Origin: M0108 sp049654905
GTDB lineage: Bacteria; Pseudomonadota; Gammaproteobacteria; Chromatiales; Chromatiaceae
Assembly (NCBI GenBank): GCA_049654905.1
Contig: JBASIS010000051.1
Coordinates: 1 to 7,252 of the forward strand
Reading direction: 5' to 3'
DNA length: 7,252 bases
Below, in pieces: positions 1 through 4,390 of the stretch. The first letter of the stretch is position 1; the number at the start of each line of letters is the position of its first letter. The notes beneath the pieces are model-generated. The model saw nothing but the letters and a program-made list of their open reading frames with translations, was not told the origin of the DNA and did not search any database. The position numbers and the translations under genes were made by a program.

Positions 1-829
1 GGATGGCCAGCACCCGATCCGCCAGCCGCCGCAGCCGATCCAGTTCGATGGAGCCGCTGATTACCTCGGCGAAGACGGCCAGCCCTTCCTGGGTGCGCGT
101 GGTGCCCGGATGCCCGGCCGCCAGGAGCGGCAGGTCGGTCTGGGCCTTGCCGTTGAGGGAGGTGGCGACGTGGATGAAGGCCTCGTGATGCAGCAGTTGG
201 GTGAAGTCGCGGTCGGTAAAGCGGGCGCTCCGCCGTACCTTAATGGCCCGGGAGGTGGCCAGGGCATTGGCGGAGAGGCGATCCACCAGTTCGATGGCGG
301 GCGCCTGGTCGCCGAAATGGGTGCGCACCGCGTGTTCGAGATCCACCGCCACCGTCTCGGCACTGTGATAGGCCGGTGGGGCCGTGGAAATCTCGATCTG
401 GTCGAGTTGGTTAATGGTCTCCAGGACGCTTTTCGCCAGTTCCAGGGGGGTGATAGGCACATAGCGCAGGGGCGCCGTGGGCTCGCCATAGAGTTGCCGG
501 CCAAACTCGAAGAAGCTGGGAGTGCCCACCGCCGCCAGCATCCGCGCCCCGAGTTCGATCGACTGGGCATGCCGTTCCAGCCACATGTCGATAGTGGTAA
601 AGGGCACGATCAGTCGGCGGGCCTCGCGCACCAGCTCGATGCTGGGCGTGGGGTCAAACGGGGGATAGGTCACTCGCGGCAGTTCGCGGCTACCGCCCGC
701 CAGGAATGATTCCTTCACCTCCGGCGCCCAGTCGATGGCGCGCAGGATGCGGATGGGCTTGCAGGCCTGGTGGAGCAGGCGGGTTACCGCGCGGATGCGA
801 TCCTTCTCGCGGTCAAGGGGGTTGGTCAT
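1..829 (-). CDS. QEGLA-motif (DUF1704, MATCAP-like) putative zinc peptidase, C-terminus cut by window edge
   Basis: Reading from ATG 829-827, 276 codons are open down to position 2 with no stop, so only the N-terminal part is present. Motifs in order are HEAFIH (residues 215-220, an HExxxH zinc site) and TQEGLA (246-251), whose Glu248 would be the third zinc ligand 28 residues after the second His. This pairing is the hallmark of the family called 'flavohemoglobin expression-modulating QEGLA motif protein' (DUF1704). Its eukaryotic relatives, MATCAP proteins, are tyrosine carboxypeptidases acting on tubulin. The bacterial substrate is not known to me, and the flavohemoglobin link is only a database name. 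No signal peptide or membrane segment is visible, so it is probably cytoplasmic. The start is supported by GGAGG (minus strand, 842-838) eight bases upstream and by no better in-frame start nearby. It is divergent from the kinase gene and not co-transcribed with it. Family call strong; function uncertain. Confidence 0.88.
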   Translation of the reverse strand, partial: MTNPLDREKDRIRAVTRLLHQACKPIRILRAIDWAPEVKESFLAGGSRELPRVTYPPFDPTPSIELVREARRLIVPFTTIDMWLERHAQSIELGARMLAAVGTPSFFEFGRQLYGEPTAPLRYVPITPLELAKSVLETINQLDQIEISTAPPAYHSAETVAVDLEHAVRTHFGDQAPAIELVDRLSANALATSRAIKVRRSARFTDRDFTQLLHHEAFIHVATSLNGKAQTDLPLLAAGHPGTTRTQEGLAVFAEVISGSIELDRLRRLADRVLAI

Positions 830-837
830 GGGGTAAG

Positions 838-842
838 CCTCC
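838..842 (-). promoter_or_regulatory. Shine-Dalgarno of the QEGLA-motif gene
   Basis: The minus strand reads GGAGG at 842-838, followed by eight bases before ATG at 829. It fixes the start of the divergent peptidase-like gene. Confidence 0.7.
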
Positions 843-882
843 AGGGATTCGTGGATGAAAGCCGGTCTGGTAGAGCCGCCTC

Positions 883-888
883 ATGATA
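883..888 (-). promoter_or_regulatory. Candidate -10 element of the divergent QEGLA-motif gene
   Basis: On the minus strand 888-883 reads TATCAT, five of six matches to TATAAT. It would place the start near 876, with a leader of about 47 bases to ATG 829. No convincing -35 is found 16-18 bases upstream, so this is weak. The same six base pairs serve as the proposed -35 of the opposite promoter. Confidence 0.2.
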
Positions 889-911
889 CCTCTGGTACCC
901 CGTGCTATGCT
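883..911 (+). promoter_or_regulatory. Candidate sigma-70-type promoter for the kinase-regulator operon
   Basis: ATGATA (883-888, four of six matches to TTGACA) lies 17 bases before TATGCT (906-911, four of six matches to TATAAT). This would start transcription near 918, about 70 bases before the kinase start at 986. Spacing is ideal but both hexamers are mediocre, and such matches arise by chance. No -24/-12 element is seen here, so constitutive or low-level expression of the two-component pair is the simplest reading. Confidence 0.3.
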
Positions 912-985
912 GGCTCCCGACCCTGGCTCCGGGGCGCCTCCCTGGACGCCGCTCCCACAATCCCAGGCACCCTCGGTGGCTACTC

Positions 986-2710
986 ATGAGACGCGCGGAC
1001 AGAGTCAAAGGACCGATTCTGGTCCCCTTTACCCTGGTGCTCCTCTTGGCGCTGGGCGCCTTGCTGTCCATCGCCTATCGCTACGAGGCCCACGCCCGGG
1101 CGCATGACCTGGCCAATAGCGTGCGGGCCGTGGAGCGTTTGTTTCACCTCCAGCTCGACAACGATGCGGCCAAGCTCCACGCCACCCTCTGCCCCATCAG
1201 CCGCGACGCCGCCCTTAAAGCCGCCCTCCTGGACGGCGACCTCGAAGCCCTGCGGGCCCAGATCGTCCCCCTCTTCGAGCGCCTGCACCAGCAACACCGG
1301 GTCACCCACTTTTATGTCATGGATACCGCCCGCCGGGTCGTGCTGCGTGCTCACCAGCCCGATATGTCCGGGGATGCCATCGACCGGGCCACCGCGCGTC
1401 TGGCTCAGGAGAGCGGCCGCGAGACCCAGGGTTTGGAACTGGGTCCCCTGGGTACCCTGACCCTGCGCGCGGTCAAGCCCTGGTATGACGGCGATACCCT
1501 GATCGGCTATCTGGAACTGGGCGAGGAGATCGATCACGTCGCCCAGGAGATCCACGCCGCCCTGGGGCTGGATCTGCTGGTGCTGGTCGAGGGCCGGTTG
1601 CTGGCCCCGGGGGAGGGTGGTGCCACCGGGGGTGCGGCTATGCCCGTGATCCTGAGCAGCACTCTGGAGGAGATCCCCGCCGCCGTCGCCGAGCGTCTGC
1701 GCCGGCCCGCCGACGAACGCCGGGCCGCGGAGCAGACCGTGGATGGTTCCCGGGTCCTCTACACCGCCCTGCTGCCCCTGGCCGACGTGACGGGCCTGGA
1801 GGTCGGAGAGATCGCGGTGGTGCGCGACGTGACGGATTTGCAGGCCGGCTTCCGCCAGACCTTGATCACCGCCACCGCCGCTATCCTGGGGGTCGGCGGC
1901 CTGGTGTTCTACCTCTTCTACCTGGTCCTCGACCGGGTGGAGCGGGACTACCGCCGCCAGCGCGAACTGGAGACCCGCTTCGCGCGACTCAGCACCGAGC
2001 ACCAGCGCATCGTCCAGATCGAGAAGCTGTCCGAGGTGGGGCGCACCATTGGCGAGATCGCCCACCAGATCAACAACCCCCTGGTGGGGGTGATCAACAT
2101 GGCGCAATTGGCCGAGCGCGAGGCCGACGACCCGGTACGGGTGCGCCACTTGCTGGGTGAGATCCGGCGGGCGGGTAAGGACTGCCATGCCTTCCTGCAA
2201 CGCATGCTGGCCTTCACCCGGGTGTCGCGCTCGGAGCGCCGGCCCACCGAGGTCACGGCCCTGGTGCGGGACACCATCGCCCTCTTCCAGCAGAGCACCG
2301 ACCGCCACCCGGCGGTCGCCACCGAGCTGCCGCAGCCGGTGACCCTCGACCTCGACCCCGTGCTGGTGCGCCACGCCCTCTTCAACCTGTTGGCCAATGC
2401 CGCTCAGGTCAATCCGCCCGACGGCACCATCAGGGTACGGTTGCGGCCGGCCACCGGGCCCGAGCGCCGCCCCGGCTGGTCCCTGGCGGTCATCGACCAG
2501 GGTCCGGGACTCACGGCCGCGGTGCGCGAGAAACTCTTTACGCCCTTCTTCACCACCCGACCCACCGGGACCGGACTGGGCCTGGCGGTGGTCCAGCACG
2601 TCGCCATTCTGCACGAGGGGGAGGCCACCGGCGATAACCATCCCGACGGTGGCGCGATCTTTGCGCTGTGGTTACCCCTAACCCATGGGATGCCGGAGGG
2701 CGCGACGTGA
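986..2710 (+). CDS. Cache-domain sensor histidine kinase (NtrB/AtoS-like, sigma-54 system)
   Basis: Inner-membrane kinase of 574 residues, partner of the following NtrC-type regulator. Order of parts: transmembrane helix at about 10-30; periplasmic sensor at about 31-290, resembling the double-Cache family dCache_3 (the region LFHLQLDNDAAKLHATL is typical); second transmembrane helix at about 291-315; short charged linker; dimerisation/phosphoacceptor helix with GEIAHQINNPL, His360 being the phosphorylated residue; then a HATPase domain with N box HALFNLLANAAQ (Asn467, Asn471), G1 DQGPG (504-508), F box FTPFFTT and G2 GTGLGL (528-533). All catalytic motifs are intact. ATG 986 is chosen because it is preceded by GGTGG (975-979) at six bases and directly precedes a basic N-terminus and the first membrane helix. 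An upstream in-frame ATG at 902 would add 28 Pro/Arg-rich residues unlike the family. The sensed ligand cannot be read from the sequence; dCache domains generally bind small molecules. The stop overlaps the next start as GTGA. Confidence 0.93.
   Translation: MRRADRVKGPILVPFTLVLLLALGALLSIAYRYEAHARAHDLANSVRAVERLFHLQLDNDAAKLHATLCPISRDAALKAALLDGDLEALRAQIVPLFERLHQQHRVTHFYVMDTARRVVLRAHQPDMSGDAIDRATARLAQESGRETQGLELGPLGTLTLRAVKPWYDGDTLIGYLELGEEIDHVAQEIHAALGLDLLVLVEGRLLAPGEGGATGGAAMPVILSSTLEEIPAAVAERLRRPADERRAAEQTVDGSRVLYTALLPLADVTGLEVGEIAVVRDVTDLQAGFRQTLITATAAILGVGGLVFYLFYLVLDRVERDYRRQRELETRFARLSTEHQRIVQIEKLSEVGRTIGEIAHQINNPLVGVINMAQLAEREADDPVRVRHLLGEIRRAGKDCHAFLQRMLAFTRVSRSERRPTEVTALVRDTIALFQQSTDRHPAVATELPQPVTLDLDPVLVRHALFNLLANAAQVNPPDGTIRVRLRPATGPERRPGWSLAVIDQGPGLTAAVREKLFTPFFTTRPTGTGLGLAVVQHVAILHEGEATGDNHPDGGAIFALWLPLTHGMPEGAT
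2695..2700 (+). promoter_or_regulatory. Shine-Dalgarno that decides the GTG start of the response regulator
   Basis: GGAGGG at 2695-2700 lies six bases before GTG 2707, inside the last codons of the kinase gene. It selects GTG 2707 over the in-frame GTG at 2668, which would add 13 residues before the receiver domain. The arrangement implies translational coupling and equal output of kinase and regulator. Confidence 0.8.
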
Positions 2711-4065
2711 CCGTTAAAATCCTGCTGGTGGACGACGAGCCCTATACGGCCGCCCTGTTCGCGGGGCTGTTGCGTGGGCGCCCCGTGACGCTGGAGGTGG
2801 CCGTCACCGCCGCCGGTGCCCGGGAGCGCTTTCGCACCCGTGATTACAACCTGATCCTGATGGATCAGCGGTTGCCGGATGGCAGCGGTCTGGATCTGGT
2901 GGAGGAGATGCGCCGGGAGCGACCGCACCAGGTCGCCATCATGATTACCGGCTATGCCGACGTGCGCGATGCGGTGCGCGCGGTGCGCGAGGGCCTCTTC
3001 GATTACCTGACCAAGCCCTTCGAGGACCTCGAATCCCTGGAGGCGACCCTCGACAAGGCGCTGGAACTGGACCGCGCCTACCGGGAGATCGACAGCCTGC
3101 GTCACACCCTGGACGGGCGCGCCGAGGGCCAGGTGCTGATTGGCCGCTCCCCGGCGATCGAACGGCTGCTGCAGCAGATCCGCCAGGTCGCGCCTCTGGA
3201 CACCTCGGTCCTGCTGGAGGGCGAGAGCGGCACCGGCAAGGAGGTGGTCGCGCGTATCCTGCACGCCGGCAGCCTGCGCGCCGCCGGGCCTTTCTTCGAG
3301 GTCAACTGCGGCGCCCTGTCCGAGCAACTGCTTGAAAGCACCCTGTTCGGCTACGAGAAGGGGGCCTTTACCGGGGCGGCCAAGACTACGGCGGGCTACC
3401 TGGAGCAGGCCAACGGTGGCTCCCTCTTCCTCGACGAGGTAGCGGATATGAGTCCCAAGCTTCAGACCAGCCTTTTGCGGGTGCTTCAGGAGCGCAACTT
3501 CCAGCGGCTGGGCGGCACGGCCCTCCGTGGGAGTGACTTTCGCCTGATTTGCGCCTGCAATCGCCGGCTGGCGGAGGCCGTGCGCGACCACAGCTTCCGG
3601 GAAGACCTCTTCTACCGCATCAACGTGGTCGCCCTGCGCATCGCGCCGCTGCGCGAGCGGCGGGAGGATATCCTGGCCCTCACCCTGCACTTTCTGGAGC
3701 TGTTCAAGGCCCGTTTCCACAAGGAGGCGGGGCCCTTCACCCCGGACGCGATCCGCCTGCTGGAGGGCTTTCCCTGGCCTGGCAACGTCCGCCAGTTGCG
3801 CCACACCGTGGAGCGCGTGGTAGCGCTGCATCCCGGGGGGGCCATCGGCCCCGTCCACCTGGAGCACCTTGCCGCCGAGGGCACTCCGCCACCGGCGGCC
3901 CCGGCGGCCGTGCTGCCCTACGAGGAGGAGCGCGGCCGCTTCGAGCAGGGCTATCTGGTACGCCTGCTCCAGGCCGCCGGCGGCAATATCAGCGAGGCGG
4001 CACGGATCAGCGGCATCGCCCGGCAGAATCTGTATCCGCGTCTAAAACGTTGGAACCTGTCATGA
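2707..4065 (+). CDS. NtrC-family sigma-54-dependent response regulator
   Basis: Cytoplasmic transcription activator of 452 residues. The receiver domain spans about 1-120, with acidic pair Asp9-Asp10, phosphoacceptor Asp53, Thr81 and Lys103. The AAA+ domain spans about 143-378, with Walker A GESGTGKE (172-179), the sigma-54 contact loop GAFTGA (219-224), Walker B SLFLDE (Asp243-Glu244), the RED arginine-finger region (298-300) and WPGNVRQL (357-364). A Fis-type helix-turn-helix occupies about 426-448. All parts needed for phosphorylation-controlled, ATP-driven opening of sigma-54 promoters are intact. One small oddity is ESTLFG, where many relatives have ESELFG, just before the GAFTGA loop. 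The gene starts at GTG within the kinase stop (GTGA), with a strong ribosome site. Its last codons and stop overlap the first proposed binding dyad (4058-4075). A -24/-12 promoter lies downstream, so the inferred target is the cytochrome gene at 4391. Confidence 0.95.
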   Translation: MTVKILLVDDEPYTAALFAGLLRGRPVTLEVAVTAAGARERFRTRDYNLILMDQRLPDGSGLDLVEEMRRERPHQVAIMITGYADVRDAVRAVREGLFDYLTKPFEDLESLEATLDKALELDRAYREIDSLRHTLDGRAEGQVLIGRSPAIERLLQQIRQVAPLDTSVLLEGESGTGKEVVARILHAGSLRAAGPFFEVNCGALSEQLLESTLFGYEKGAFTGAAKTTAGYLEQANGGSLFLDEVADMSPKLQTSLLRVLQERNFQRLGGTALRGSDFRLICACNRRLAEAVRDHSFREDLFYRINVVALRIAPLRERREDILALTLHFLELFKARFHKEAGPFTPDAIRLLEGFPWPGNVRQLRHTVERVVALHPGGAIGPVHLEHLAAEGTPPPAAPAAVLPYEEERGRFEQGYLVRLLQAAGGNISEAARISGIARQNLYPRLKRWNLS

Positions 4066-4075
4066 AGGCATGACA
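4058..4075. promoter_or_regulatory. Proposed activator-binding dyad 1 (upstream activating sequence)
   Basis: TGTCATG (4058-4064), four bases, then CATGACA (4069-4075) form a perfect 7-bp inverted repeat of 18 bp. That is the size and symmetry typical of sites for Fis-type helix-turn-helix dimers. It overlaps the stop codon of the regulator gene and lies about 130 bp upstream of the predicted start of the -24/-12 promoter, a usual distance for sigma-54 enhancers. Binding by the neighbouring regulator is inference. Confidence 0.65.
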
Positions 4076-4086
4076 CCTGTCATGCC
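4067..4086. repeat. 9-bp inverted repeat across the two dyads, possible RNA hairpin
   Basis: GGCATGACA (4067-4075) and TGTCATGCC (4078-4086) are perfectly complementary arms around CC. In RNA this would be an 8-bp stem with loop ACCT directly after the regulator stop. No run of T follows, so it does not look like a standard intrinsic terminator. The same bases make up the inner half-sites of the two proposed dyads, so the symmetry may be a by-product of those sites. Confidence 0.55.
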
Positions 4087-4095
4087 AGCGTGACG
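4078..4095. promoter_or_regulatory. Proposed activator-binding dyad 2 (upstream activating sequence)
   Basis: TGTCATG (4078-4084), four bases, then CGTGACG (4089-4095) give the same layout as dyad 1, with five of seven arm positions paired. Its centre is exactly 20 bp from that of dyad 1, close to two helical turns, so two dimers would sit on the same face of the DNA. It lies about 110 bp upstream of the predicted transcription start. Confidence 0.6.
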
Positions 4096-4135
4096 ATAGG
4101 CCCCCCTGCTTCCCCCGGCCTCCCCCCGCAAATTT

Positions 4136-4150
4136 CAACAAAGTCAGGGC
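4136..4150 (+). repeat. 15-base direct repeat, copy 1 (upstream of the -24/-12 promoter)
   Basis: CAACAAAGTCAGGGC here matches CAACAAAGCCAGGGC at 4240-4254 with a single difference. This copy lies about 20 bases upstream of the -24 element, within the only A/T-rich patch (about 4130-4143) between the dyads and the promoter. That is a place where a DNA-bending protein could act, though no good IHF consensus is seen. Confidence 0.5.
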
Positions 4151-4170
4151 GCCCCATCGAGCCTGCCCCC

Positions 4171-4186
4171 TGGCCAGACAATTGCA
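4171..4186 (+). promoter_or_regulatory. Sigma-54 (-24/-12) promoter of the cytochrome gene
   Basis: TGGCCAGACAATTGCA matches the sigma-54 consensus TGGCACG-N4-TTGCW at all but two defined positions, and keeps the essential GG (4172-4173) and GC (4184-4185) with exactly ten bases between. Transcription should start near 4197. It is preceded by two tandem dyads and by a gene for a GAFTGA-bearing activator, which strongly supports the call. Confidence 0.85.
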
Positions 4187-4204
4187 TTCTTGAAGTGTCG
4201 CCAT

Positions 4205-4228
4205 GCCCCGCTTGGGCCTTGGCGGGGC
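4205..4228 (+). repeat. GC-rich hairpin in the leader
   Basis: GCCCCGC (4205-4211) pairs perfectly with GCGGGGC (4222-4228) around a ten-base loop. It lies about eight bases into the predicted transcript. There is no T-run after it, so it is not an intrinsic terminator; protection of the 5' end or modulation of initiation is possible. Confidence 0.45.
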
Positions 4229-4239
4229 GCGACTAGGTC

Positions 4240-4254
4240 CAACAAAGCCAGGGC
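4240..4254 (+). repeat. 15-base direct repeat, copy 2 (in the leader)
   Basis: CAACAAAGCCAGGGC repeats 4136-4150 with one mismatch, 104 bp downstream and in the same orientation. The two copies bracket the -24/-12 promoter. Function unknown. Confidence 0.5.
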
Positions 4255-4390
4255 CGCCTCATGCCACCAGGCCAGCCTGGCGGGTGGGGGCGTGGGGACC
4301 GGTTACTCCAGGGGCTGTCCCGGCGCCAGACGCGCGGCCTTCGCGGGGTACAGGCACTTTATGTTTCGCATACCGGAGATTCAGAGAACG

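Larger units (their letters stand above)
4197..4390 (+). other. Long 5' leader of the cytochrome mRNA
   Basis: From the predicted start near 4197 to ATG 4391 there are about 195 untranslated bases, GC-rich and without a recognisable riboswitch or other known RNA. It holds a 7-bp hairpin (4205-4228), the second copy of the 15-base repeat (4240-4254) and a 63-codon open frame (4203-4394). The reading frame of the cytochrome is open upstream as far as TTG 4190, but the encoded residues do not resemble a secreted protein start. Confidence 0.5.

Noticed and set aside
902..985. Upstream ATG 902 as start of the histidine kinase
   Set aside because: It would add a Pro/Arg-rich 28-residue tail and lies at the proposed -10 element; ATG 986 has a ribosome site and leads directly into the first membrane helix.
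980..2641. Very long antisense open frame of 553 codons opposite the kinase
   Set aside because: The plus strand encodes a complete, motif-rich histidine kinase; the antisense peptide has no recognisable domain and is the usual by-product of GC-rich codon use.
2404..3867. Antisense open frame of 487 codons opposite the kinase end and regulator
   Set aside because: Same reason: it mirrors the receiver and AAA+ coding sequence and shows no family features.
4130..4143. IHF site between the dyads and the -24/-12 promoter
   Set aside because: The patch is A/T-rich and well placed, but the match to WATCAA-N4-TTR is poor on both strands.
4190..4390. Cytochrome start at TTG 4190 or ATG 4361
   Set aside because: TTG 4190 lies upstream of the predicted transcription start. 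Neither gives a proper signal peptide start, whereas MKTSF at 4391 does.
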